DNA of 39,259 bases from Phycisphaerales bacterium. GTDB lineage: Bacteria; Planctomycetota; Phycisphaerae; Phycisphaerales; UBA1924. A model generated the notes under the pieces. That model was not told the origin of the DNA. It ran no database searches and saw nothing but the letters and a program-made list of their open reading frames with translations. The stretch spans positions 1 to 39,259 of the forward strand of contig JAGQON010000032.1 of NCBI GenBank assembly GCA_020427395.1, read 5' to 3'. A program made the position numbers and the translations under genes. Positions 32,788 through 39,259 of this stretch are shown here, piece after piece; within the stretch, counting starts at the first letter, position 1; each line of letters starts with the position of its first letter.

Positions 32788-34479
32788 TCAGGCGCTAAGC
32801 CGGTAGTCTTCGTCCTTGCACCCGAGCTTGATGTCGATGGTCGCGTGGAGCTTGCTGACTTCCTCGATGCTCGTAAGCCCGAGGCGTGCTTTCTGGACTC
32901 CGTCTTCGAGCATGAGTCTCATGCCCTCGGAGCGGGCATGCTCGAAGATCTCACTCGCGGCCGCACCACGGTCGATGAGTTCTCGCACGCCGGTGGTTGC
33001 GCAGAGCAGCTCGTAGACACCGATCCGCCCGCGGTAGCCCAGACTCATGCACTTGGGGCAGCCCTTGCCTTTGTAGAACTTTTCGCCATTGTGCGGCTTG
33101 ATTCCCAGATCGTTGAGCACGATCGGGTCTGGGCTATCTTCGATCGCACAATCGGCACATACTCGGCGTACGAGGCGCTGGGCCATCACGCCAAGCAGGG
33201 CGTTATTGATCGCGAAGGGCGGCACGCCGAACTCACGGAGGCGTGGTATCGCACCGATCGCTTCGTTCGTATGGAGCGTGGAGAAGACGAGGTGGCCGGT
33301 GAGCGCGGACTGGACCGCGATCTTGGCGGTTTCACTGTCTCGGATTTCGCCGAGCAGAATAACATCGGGGTCTTGGCGGAGGATCGACCGCAGCGCCCCA
33401 GCGAATGTCAGCCCGATCTCAGAGTTAACCTGGACCTGACGCACGAGCGGGAGCCGGATTTCGACGGGGTCCTCGATCGTCATGACGTTGCACTCTGGCG
33501 AGTTAATCTCGTTGAGTGCGGTGTAGAGCGTAGTGGTCTTACCCGAGCCGGTCGGGCCTGTGACGAGGACGATGCCGTGCGGCTTATGGACCATCTGCGT
33601 GAAGGCGTCCGCGACATCTTTCGGCATACCGAGGTCCTTGATCTGCCCGATCTGGCTCGCGTTGCTCAGCAGACGCATCACGGCATTCTCGCCGTGGATC
33701 GTGGGCAGGATGCTCAGGCGGACATCGACCGGGATCCCGTTGTGCTTGAAGCGGAACTTGCCGTCCTGGGGTCTACGCGATTGGGTTACATCGAGATGGG
33801 ACATCACCTTGAGACGCTGGATGAGCCCCTCGTGCATACCGATGTCCGGCCCGCGCTGGGGCTGGAGCACGCCGTCAACCCGGTAGCGGAGCAGCAACGA
33901 TTTATCGTCGGGGTTGATGTGGATATCGCTCGCATTCAACTCAGCCGCGTTGAAGAGGATCTGGTTCACGGCCGCAACGATGGGTTCGTTACTGTTGTCG
34001 AAACGCGCCTCATCCTCGCCCTGATCAGCTTCGGGCACACCGGTGTCCAGTGTGTATGCCCGGGTAATGAGCATGCGCAGCTGCTGCGCATCACACACGA
34101 CCGGATCAATCTCTTTCTTGAGTGTCTGACGGATCTCGTCGATCGCATGCAGATCCAACGGATCTTCCATGGCGACGGTCGCGATCTCACCGAAGATGAA
34201 CAACGGGAACGCCCTGAGCCGCTCGGACATCGACTTGGGCATCGTTCGCGACTGACGGATATCGATATCAAACTTCTTGATATCAATAAACGGGTACTCG
34301 CAGATCATCGACTTGACGATCGCCACAGCCCTTGGCTCGACAATGTTTGAGCGGATCACCGCTTCGTCGAAACCGACTTCCTTCTCCGCGATGTATTCAC
34401 GCAGACGGTCGGCGCTGGCGACGGTCATGTCGCCGTTCTCAACAAGTGTCTGGATGATGAACTCGGTAGTATCAAGCAT
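32788..34479 (-). CDS. gspE: Type II secretion/type IV pilus assembly ATPase GspE/PilB
   Basis: 563 residues from ATG 34479 behind GGGGGA; the longer frame to 34545 lies inside the PilZ gene. An N1 domain (about 1-140) is followed by the secretion-ATPase core: Walker A GPTGSGKT (308-315), Asp box TIEDPVE (334-340), Walker B VILLGEIRD (373-381), His box STLHTNEA, and a zinc-binding tetracysteine (C441, C444, C474, C477) typical of GspE/PilB. It drives pseudopilin polymerisation. The start overlaps the PilZ gene by 8 nt, suggesting coupling to a c-di-GMP effector. Confidence 0.95.
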   Translation of the reverse strand: MLDTTEFIIQTLVENGDMTVASADRLREYIAEKEVGFDEAVIRSNIVEPRAVAIVKSMICEYPFIDIKKFDIDIRQSRTMPKSMSERLRAFPLFIFGEIATVAMEDPLDLHAIDEIRQTLKKEIDPVVCDAQQLRMLITRAYTLDTGVPEADQGEDEARFDNSNEPIVAAVNQILFNAAELNASDIHINPDDKSLLLRYRVDGVLQPQRGPDIGMHEGLIQRLKVMSHLDVTQSRRPQDGKFRFKHNGIPVDVRLSILPTIHGENAVMRLLSNASQIGQIKDLGMPKDVADAFTQMVHKPHGIVLVTGPTGSGKTTTLYTALNEINSPECNVMTIEDPVEIRLPLVRQVQVNSEIGLTFAGALRSILRQDPDVILLGEIRDSETAKIAVQSALTGHLVFSTLHTNEAIGAIPRLREFGVPPFAINNALLGVMAQRLVRRVCADCAIEDSPDPIVLNDLGIKPHNGEKFYKGKGCPKCMSLGYRGRIGVYELLCATTGVRELIDRGAAASEIFEHARSEGMRLMLEDGVQKARLGLTSIEEVSKLHATIDIKLGCKDEDYRLSA

Positions 34480-34903
34480 CGCTCTGTCCCCCGAGCTCTG
34501 AATCGCATTCTTCACTGAGGCGATCGAGCATCGCCTCGATGTCATTCATTACGGCTTCGCTGGTGTCGACAAATGCGGCACCGACCTTGTAAGCAGGGCG
34601 TCGATCGGTCATCTGCACCCGCTGAACTCGCACGATGCATGAGAGCAGGGTTCCCGCCTCGCCAGGGAGGAATGACGGGATCTCCAGCTCCAGATCAACA
34701 TTGCGTGGGAGGAAGACCTCGATGATGAAGCCCAGACCACCTGCAGCGAAATCAATGATGCTGATATCGATCCATCTGTTCTCGCCACAGACGCCTTTGG
34801 CAAAGCCCAGCGCATCGGCGTGATGTGGCGCAACGCGCAGTCGCGCAGGCATCGAGATCTCGTAGCGTACAGAACGCCGTACTATGAGTCCGCTGTCAGT
34901 CAT
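34472..34903 (-). CDS. PilZ-domain protein (c-di-GMP receptor)
   Basis: 143 residues covering a single PilZ domain. The N-terminal RRSVRYEISMPARLRV matches the RxxxR motif, and IIDFAAGGLGFI matches the (D/N)xSxxG motif with Ala for Ser; both line the c-di-GMP site. Beta strands VDLELEIPSF and VRVQRVQMTD with GAAFVD complete the barrel. A short acidic tail follows. Cotranscribed with and overlapping gspE, it probably tunes assembly in response to c-di-GMP. Confidence 0.85.
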   Translation of the reverse strand: MTDSGLIVRRSVRYEISMPARLRVAPHHADALGFAKGVCGENRWIDISIIDFAAGGLGFIIEVFLPRNVDLELEIPSFLPGEAGTLLSCIVRVQRVQMTDRRPAYKVGAAFVDTSEAVMNDIEAMLDRLSEECDSELGGQSDA

Positions 34904-35106
34904 CTGATCTCACCCTTTTGTTCTGCCAGTCGTTTGGCGTAGTCATCGTCGATATCGGCCCCCCGGTGCCCCGACTCAACCCGGTTCCGAGAATTGGGGG
35001 GTGTCGATACTGGCTGAAGCTTTGGCAGGACTATTGAACGGATTGTGTTAGGGTACCCAGACGCTAATCTTCGTGTGTTGCGGGGTTGTTTGCGACCTTG
35101 AGCCAC
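34900..35106 (-). CDS. Possible small gene upstream of the PilZ gene
   Basis: A 68-codon frame with a GTG start at 35106 and a stop that overlaps the PilZ start by ATGA, matching the coupling style of this operon. The second half (ADIDDDYAKRLAEQKGEI) is charged and helical and looks coding; the first half is basic and unconvincing, and the upstream site is weak. The true start may be further in, or the frame may be chance. It overlaps the predicted rpsB promoter on the other strand, which argues against the long version. Confidence 0.3.
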   Translation of the reverse strand: MAQGRKQPRNTRRLASGYPNTIRSIVLPKLQPVSTPPNSRNRVESGHRGADIDDDYAKRLAEQKGEIR

Positions 35107-35113
35107 CTATACT
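35086..35113 (+). promoter_or_regulatory. Predicted rpsB promoter
   Basis: TTGTTT, a 16-nt spacer and TATACT (35108-35113) lie about 158 nt before the rpsB start, leaving room for a long structured leader. The -10 is good, the -35 moderate. Confidence 0.45.
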
Positions 35114-35170
35114 TATGGGTGCGATGCGATCGGCACGCACGCCCCTGTAGGGTTTCGTATGACAAACAGC

Positions 35171-35191
35171 GTCCCGATATTGAGTCGGGAC
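35171..35191 (+). promoter_or_regulatory. Stem-loop in the rpsB leader
   Basis: GTCCCGA (35171-35177) pairs with TCGGGAC (35185-35191) around a 7-nt loop in the 5' leader of rpsB, 80 nt before the start. In many bacteria S2 represses its own operon through a leader RNA, so this may be part of such an element. No T tract follows. Confidence 0.4.
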
Positions 35192-35270
35192 GGAGGATTC
35201 GTCACCAAAGCGCCCATGCGTCGCGACCGATCTCGTGGCCGGTGCCGCTGACAAGGAACGGACCAGTATC

Positions 35271-36113
35271 ATGGCCAACACACTCGTTCAGGATCTCATT
35301 GAATCGGGCATTCACTTCGGGCAGCGCAGCAGCGGCTGGAACCCGAAGATGACGCCGTACATCTACGGCAAGCGCAACGGGATCCACATCATCGACATCA
35401 AGGAAACCGTCAAAGGCCTTCTCCTTGCTCGCAAGTACCTGACCAAGACGGTTGCCAGCGGCAAAGACGTGTGCTTTGTCGGGACCAAGCGCCAGGCCAA
35501 GGGCGTCATCGAGCAGCGTGTTGGCGATATCGAGATGCACTATGTCACCGAGCGTTGGCTCGGCGGTACCCTGACCAACTTCGGCACCATCCGCAACCGC
35601 CTCAAGCGCCTCGAGGAGCTCGAAGCGATCGAAGCGGACGATAACTTCGAGAGCTACTCGAAGAAGATGGAATCGCAGCTGCGTCGCGAGATGCGCAAGA
35701 TCAAGCGGAACCTCGATGGCATCCGTCGCATGCACAAGATGCCCGGCGCCATCGTCGCGATCGATGTGAACCGTGAGGCGACCGCCCTTCGCGAGGCACG
35801 CAAGCTCGGTATCCCCACGATCTGTCTGATCGATACCGATGGCGATCCGGACATGACCGATATCGCGATCCCCGGCAACGACGACTCGATGCGTTCGATC
35901 GATGTGATTGTCCGCGAGCTGTGCAAGGCGATCTCGGACGGCAAGACTGCCCGCGTCGAACGAAACGAGGGCAAGAACGACAAGGGTGCTGGCGATGATT
36001 CGCGCACGCCACGCCGCTCCAGCCGCGCCCAGTTCCGTGCCGATGACAGCAACGCAGCAGCCGGCGAGGCCTCGGCCGAGAACGCGGCGACCGCAGCCCC
36101 TGCCGAATCCTGA
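35271..36113 (+). CDS. rpsB: 30S ribosomal protein S2
   Basis: 280 residues from ATG 35271 (MANTLVQDLIESGIHFG); the frame extends upstream but without homology. S2 signatures are continuous: HFGQRSSGWNPKMTPYIYG, VCFVGTKRQAKG, ERWLGGTLTNF, PGAIVAIDVNREATALREA, GIPTICLIDTDGDPDMTDI and PGNDDSMRSI. The last 45 residues form a low-complexity Lys/Asp/Ser then Ala/Glu-rich tail not seen in E. coli S2. It precedes tsf as in most bacteria. Confidence 0.97.
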   Translation: MANTLVQDLIESGIHFGQRSSGWNPKMTPYIYGKRNGIHIIDIKETVKGLLLARKYLTKTVASGKDVCFVGTKRQAKGVIEQRVGDIEMHYVTERWLGGTLTNFGTIRNRLKRLEELEAIEADDNFESYSKKMESQLRREMRKIKRNLDGIRRMHKMPGAIVAIDVNREATALREARKLGIPTICLIDTDGDPDMTDIAIPGNDDSMRSIDVIVRELCKAISDGKTARVERNEGKNDKGAGDDSRTPRRSSRAQFRADDSNAAAGEASAENAATAAPAES

Positions 36114-36125
36114 ACCCACCACGAG

Positions 36126-36145
36126 CATGCCCCACAGCGGGCATG
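36126..36145 (+). promoter_or_regulatory. Hairpin in the rpsB-tsf intergenic region
   Basis: CATGCCC (36126-36132) pairs with GGGCATG (36139-36145) around a 6-nt loop, 13 nt past the rpsB stop. It lacks a T tract, so it may act as an RNA-processing or partial-attenuation element rather than a terminator. Confidence 0.35.
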
Positions 36146-36226
36146 GGATCAACACCACACCGCGTCGGGTGAATGAACACCCAACAACCCCGACGCCCGA
36201 CCCCTCTGCGGCGGAGATGAACTGAC

Positions 36227-37042
36227 ATGTCGATCAGTGCCAAAGATGTGATGAACCTGCGAAACAAAACCGGCCTCGCGATGATGGAGTGCAAGAAGGC
36301 ACTCCAAGAAGCGAACGGGGATGTCGAAGAAGCCGAGACCCTGCTTCGCAAGAAGCTCAAGGGCAAGATGGAGACCAAGTCCGATCGCGTCGCCGGCGAG
36401 GGCCGCGTCGAGATCGCAGTCTCTGACGACGGCACGGCCGCGTCGCTCGTGAAGGTCAAGGCAGAGACCGACTTCACCGCGAAGAATGAGAAGTTCATCA
36501 ACGCGACCAAGAAGATCGCCGAGCTTGCCCTCGGCTGTGACTCGGGCAATGTAACCCCCACCGACGAGATGGCGGAGATCATCGACGACCTCCGCATCTC
36601 GACCGGCGAGAATATCTCGATCGACCAGATCGAGAAGCTCAGCGGCGAGGCGGGCAAGACCCGCTACGGGTACTATGTCCACCACGACGGCAAGACCGCC
36701 TCGCTCATCGAGGCCCAGGGCGAGGTCGAAGGCGAGATTCTCCGTCAGCTGGCGATGCATGTCACCGCGGTCGTACCCCGCCCGCTCGGTCTCACCAGCG
36801 AGGATATCCCCAACGAGCTCGTCGAGAAGGAACGCAAGTTCCGCATCGACCAGGCGGTCGAGAGCGGCAAGCCGCAGGAGATCGCCGAGAAGATGGTCGA
36901 GGGCGGTATGAAGAAGTTCTTCGCCGAGGTCGCTCTGCTTGAGCAGGCCTTCGTGATGGACCCGTCCAAGGCCGTGCGTGACATGGTCGGCGGGGCGGAA
37001 CTCTCCAACTTCCGTCGCTGGCAGGTCGGCGAAGCCGAATAA
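36227..37042 (+). CDS. tsf: Elongation factor Ts
   Basis: Nucleotide-exchange factor for EF-Tu, 271 residues. The N-terminal UBA domain reads VMNLRNKTGLAMMECKKALQEANGD, followed by EAETLLRKKLKG. Core motifs VKVKAETDFTAKNEKF (EF-Tu contact, normally ETDFVA) and the C-terminal LLEQAFVMDPSKAVRD-type segment are present. It has 113 nt to rpsB and its own GGAG-like site, and is followed by a strong terminator. Confidence 0.97.
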   Translation: MSISAKDVMNLRNKTGLAMMECKKALQEANGDVEEAETLLRKKLKGKMETKSDRVAGEGRVEIAVSDDGTAASLVKVKAETDFTAKNEKFINATKKIAELALGCDSGNVTPTDEMAEIIDDLRISTGENISIDQIEKLSGEAGKTRYGYYVHHDGKTASLIEAQGEVEGEILRQLAMHVTAVVPRPLGLTSEDIPNELVEKERKFRIDQAVESGKPQEIAEKMVEGGMKKFFAEVALLEQAFVMDPSKAVRDMVGGAELSNFRRWQVGEAE

Positions 37043-37070
37043 GCCGGCTCATCATCCAAGTTTCAAACGA

Positions 37071-37097
37071 ACGGGCACGCCACGCGTGCCCGTTTTT
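37071..37097 (+). terminator. Rho-independent terminator of rpsB-tsf
   Basis: A 10-bp stem (ACGGGCACGC, 37071-37080 with 37084-37093), a CAC loop and a T5 tract, 28 nt after the tsf stop. Confidence 0.88.
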
Positions 37098-37138
37098 CTC
37101 TACACTCAACCCGGGTCAGTTCAATCACGGAGAGATAC

Positions 37139-37723
37139 ATGGCAGATCATCAGGAACAGTACACGATCAGGCGCAAGTTCTTCAAAGTCTTCGGGGCCGC
37201 CTTTCATGTCTATGACGAGCACGGGTCAGTGATCGGATACTGTAAGCAGAAGGCGTTCAAGCTCCGCGAGGATATCAAGCTCTACACCGGCGAGGACATG
37301 AGTGACTTGCTGCTGTCGCTCAACACCCAGCAGATCATCGACTTCGGCGCAACTTACAACATCACCCTCCCAGACGGGACCACACTCGGCTCGCTTCGTC
37401 GCAAGGGACTCAAATCCTCGTTCGTGCGAGACGAGTGGCTCGTGTTCAACACCAGCGGCGACGAGATCGCCAAGGTCCGCGAAACCGGCTCATTTGCTCC
37501 CATCGCTCGGCGATACATCGACTACGCGAACATCTTCTTCCCGCAGCGGTATGAGATTACGCGCTCAAGGGACGGAAAGGCGATCGCCATGCTCCGGCAG
37601 CACTTTAACCCGGTTGTATTCCGGATGGGTGTCGCAATCATGGATGACGACGATGACCTTGACGACCTGCTGATCCTGGGGGCAGCGTGCCTGATCGCTG
37701 CGATCGAGGGACGACAGGACTAG
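37139..37723 (+). CDS. LURP-one-related (tubby-like fold) protein
   Basis: 194 residues after GGAGAG. The start YTIRRKFFKVFGAAFHVYDE, then VIGYCKQKAFKLREDIKLY and the repeated strand pattern (FNTSGDEIAKVRE, RDGKAIAMLRQHFNP) match the LURP-one/scramblase-like tubby-C fold. An acidic run (DDDDDLDD, about residues 171-178) precedes a hydrophobic C-terminal helix (LLILGAACLIAAIEG), which in scramblase-type tubby proteins lies in the barrel core. A role at membranes or in phosphoinositide/lipid binding is known for some eukaryotic members; bacterial ones are uncharacterised. It is a separate unit between tsf and the SOD gene. Confidence 0.8.
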   Translation: MADHQEQYTIRRKFFKVFGAAFHVYDEHGSVIGYCKQKAFKLREDIKLYTGEDMSDLLLSLNTQQIIDFGATYNITLPDGTTLGSLRRKGLKSSFVRDEWLVFNTSGDEIAKVRETGSFAPIARRYIDYANIFFPQRYEITRSRDGKAIAMLRQHFNPVVFRMGVAIMDDDDDLDDLLILGAACLIAAIEGRQD

Positions 37724-37764
37724 ACTCTCAGAGATACGGGATGTTTCCAATAAGGAGGTACCGC

Positions 37765-38523
37765 ATGGATCATGACCTATCACGAAGGAACGCGATCGGG
37801 AGTATCGCCGCGCTCGGCGCCCTCGGTTTGAGCGGCAGTGAAGCGCTGAGCGCCCAGCCCAAGATCCGCCCCGCAAAGTTCTCACCAACCGAGATTGGCT
37901 ACGATGCGCAGAAACAGGAGTTCGTGCTCCCCGAGCTGCCCTACGCGTACAACGCGCTGGAGCCGGTGATCGACGAGCAGACGATGCGCATCCATCACGA
38001 CAAGCACCACGCCGGCTATGTCAAGGGCGCGAACACCGCGGTCGCCAAGCTCAACGAGTACCTGTGGCAGGGCGGCGACCCGGCGTTGATCCAGCATTGG
38101 GAACGCCAGCTGAGCTTCCACATGGGCGGGCACATCAACCACACACTGTTCTGGACCGGCATGAAGCCAGAGAGCGAGGGCGGTGGCGGGAAACCCGAGG
38201 GCAACCTGCTCGCTCAGATCGAGAAGGACTTCGGCACATACAGCGCCTTCGTCGAGTACTTCACAAGCGCCGCAACCAAGGTCGAGGGCTCGGGCTGGGG
38301 TTGGCTTGTTTATGAGCCCGCGTCCCGGCGGCTGATGGTCCTGCAGATGCAGAATCAGCAGGACATGATGTTCGCCAGCGCCGTGCCCTTGCTGGGTGTC
38401 GATGTTTGGGAGCACGCGTACTACCTGAAATACCAGAACCGCCGGGCAGATTATGCCAAGGCCTTCATGCGCGTGGTCAACTGGGAAGAAGTCTCCCGCC
38501 GCTACGAAGCAGCCCGGGCCTAA
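37765..38523 (+). CDS. Tat-exported manganese-type superoxide dismutase
   Basis: 252 residues from ATG 37765 behind a near-perfect AAGGAGGT; the frame extends upstream without homology. The N-terminus has a twin-arginine signal (LSRRNAIGS, hydrophobic to about residue 30). The Mn/Fe-SOD fold follows with all four metal ligands: H77 (RIHHDKHH), H126 (GGHINHTLFW), D213 and H217 (DVWEHAYY). Gly pair before H126's motif and Q199 (NQQD) at the position of E. coli MnSOD Gln146 favour manganese. Export points to a periplasmic or surface role against superoxide. Confidence 0.93.
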   Translation: MDHDLSRRNAIGSIAALGALGLSGSEALSAQPKIRPAKFSPTEIGYDAQKQEFVLPELPYAYNALEPVIDEQTMRIHHDKHHAGYVKGANTAVAKLNEYLWQGGDPALIQHWERQLSFHMGGHINHTLFWTGMKPESEGGGGKPEGNLLAQIEKDFGTYSAFVEYFTSAATKVEGSGWGWLVYEPASRRLMVLQMQNQQDMMFASAVPLLGVDVWEHAYYLKYQNRRADYAKAFMRVVNWEEVSRRYEAARA

Positions 38524-38544
38524 CTTCGCTCACGATCCTCATCG

Positions 38545-38576
38545 AAAAACACCCGCTGATACCAGCGGGTGTTTTT
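38545..38576. terminator. Bidirectional terminator between SOD and the ABC permease
   Basis: A 9-bp stem CACCCGCTG/CAGCGGGTG (38550-38558 with 38563-38571) and ATAC loop, flanked by A5 and T5, so it works on both strands of these convergent genes. Confidence 0.85.
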
Positions 38577-38598
38577 GTTGATCTGTTGATTGAACCGA

Positions 38599-39259
38599 TC
38601 AGCCGACATGCTTGGGATCAAACGCGTCCTGCAGGGCGTCGGTAAGGACATTGAACGCGAGGACGAGCACGAACATGAAGAAGGTCGCGGCGCCGATCTG
38701 CCAGAAGAACCCGGCGACAACCTCCGGCTTGGACTGTGAGATCATGATCCCCCAGCTCGCGCCTTCTTTGAGTCCCAGCCCGAGGAAGGTCAGAACGACC
38801 TCGCCCTTGATCGCTCCGATGAACAGCAGCGACGAGTTGATGAACATCAGGTGCGAGGTGTTGGGGATGATGTGCCGCAGCAGGATGCGGGCCTTGCCCG
38901 CGCCGAGGGCCTGGGCTGCCTGAACATAGTCGAGCGATTTGAGCTTGAGGGCCTCGCCGCGGGTCACGCGGCAGGGTCCGATCCAGTAAGTCAGACAGAA
39001 CGCAACATACAGCGGGATCAGGGTGCCCTCGAAGACCGAGCCCGTAAACATGAACGCCAGCACCACGAGAAGTACGAGGTACGGGATCGAGCTGAAGGTC
39101 GAGTAGAGCCAGATGACAATATGGTCGATCATCCCGCCGAAGTAACCGGCCGCGGCTCCGATGATCGAACCGAACGCCACAGCGATCAGCGAGACGATCA
39201 GGCCGACCTGGATGGCGATTTTGGCCGAGTAGAGCGCCCGGAGCATGATCGAACGCCCC
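38599..39259 (-). CDS. Oligopeptide/dipeptide-type ABC transporter permease (partial, DppC/OppC-like)
   Basis: The reading frame is open to the right edge, where GRSIMLRALYSAKIAIQVG matches the GRDVxSRxLYGARxSLxxG start of the DppC/OppC transmembrane domain; the N-terminus lies outside the window. Six helices are expected in the full protein and about five are visible. The EAA-loop reads DYVQAAQALGAGKARILLRHIIPN, typical of this class. LGLGLKEGASWGIMI is the family signature before the last helix. The rest of the operon (binding protein, ATPases) must lie to the right. Confidence 0.9.
   Translation of the reverse strand, partial: GRSIMLRALYSAKIAIQVGLIVSLIAVAFGSIIGAAAGYFGGMIDHIVIWLYSTFSSIPYLVLLVVLAFMFTGSVFEGTLIPLYVAFCLTYWIGPCRVTRGEALKLKSLDYVQAAQALGAGKARILLRHIIPNTSHLMFINSSLLFIGAIKGEVVLTFLGLGLKEGASWGIMISQSKPEVVAGFFWQIGAATFFMFVLVLAFNVLTDALQDAFDPKHVG

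Noticed and set aside
32845..34350. 501-codon plus-strand frame opposite gspE
   Set aside because: Fully antisense to gspE, with its Walker and tetracysteine motifs; no recognisable domain in the shadow translation.
35202..36657. Two long minus-strand frames (318 codons each) opposite rpsB and tsf
   Set aside because: They mirror conserved ribosomal protein and EF-Ts genes; composition is that of shadow frames.
1..39259. CRISPR array, insertion sequence, prophage or toxin-antitoxin pair
   Set aside because: No regularly spaced repeats, transposase or integrase motifs, or terminal inverted repeats were found; the only DNA repetition is the dockerin-coding segments.

Overview
The window reads as a chromosomal segment of a GC-rich planctomycete, most likely class Phycisphaerae. 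The main pointers are two secreted proteins ending in the paired, EF-hand-like 'GC-type' dockerin module (…FFDVSAFLNAY…GCP) typical of that group, prepilin peptides with Ala before the FTL motif, and low-complexity tails on ribosomal protein S2 and AstA. There is no phage, insertion sequence or CRISPR array. Genes are tightly packed and many are translationally coupled through ATGA overlaps.

Layout. 1-1.6 kb: cystathionine beta-synthase and tRNA-Arg(TCT). 1.7-5.3 kb: two dockerin-tailed secreted proteins, one a trypsin-like protease. 5.4-9.9 kb (+ strand): an endonuclease/exonuclease/phosphatase-family protein, then a cytochrome-oxidase-assembly-type cluster of haem O synthase (CtaB), an ABC-2 exporter pair and a Sco copper chaperone. 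9.9-13.5 kb: pepP, a small receiver-like protein and tilS (- strand), divergent from a membrane protein with an HTH-like tail. 13.5-19 kb: an arginine/ornithine succinyltransferase-type catabolic cluster (astD, astA, a class III aminotransferase, an M20 amidohydrolase). 19-21 kb: a lipoprotein with a JAMM-like signature and an Nfu-type Fe-S protein.

21-26.1 kb (- strand) holds the most striking locus, a manganese-type ABC uptake system: an MntR regulator with all six MntR metal ligands, a lipoprotein with TroA-like ligands (His, His, His, Asp), an ATPase, and two membrane permeases that BOTH end in a DtxR/MntR-like regulatory domain. This resembles the chlamydial YtgC-YtgR fusion but is doubled. 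A strong promoter and repeated TGTA-N8-TACA palindromes precede the transporter genes, and a near-match precedes mntR. Together they suggest a metal-responsive circuit in which the transporter carries its own regulator-like domains.

26.1-35.1 kb: tRNA-Val(CAC), then a long - strand operon for a type II secretion / type IV pilus-like machine: PilZ, GspE, GspF, pseudopilins G/H/I/J, a K/PilX-like pilin, a natural PilM-PilN fusion, PilO-like and PilP/GspB-like proteins. No secretin or prepilin peptidase is in the window. 35.1-39.3 kb: rpsB-tsf with a structured leader, a LURP-one/tubby-like protein, a Tat-exported Mn-type superoxide dismutase, and the 3' part of an oligopeptide-type ABC permease running off the right edge.

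Functions come from recognised motifs and gene order. No database search was run.
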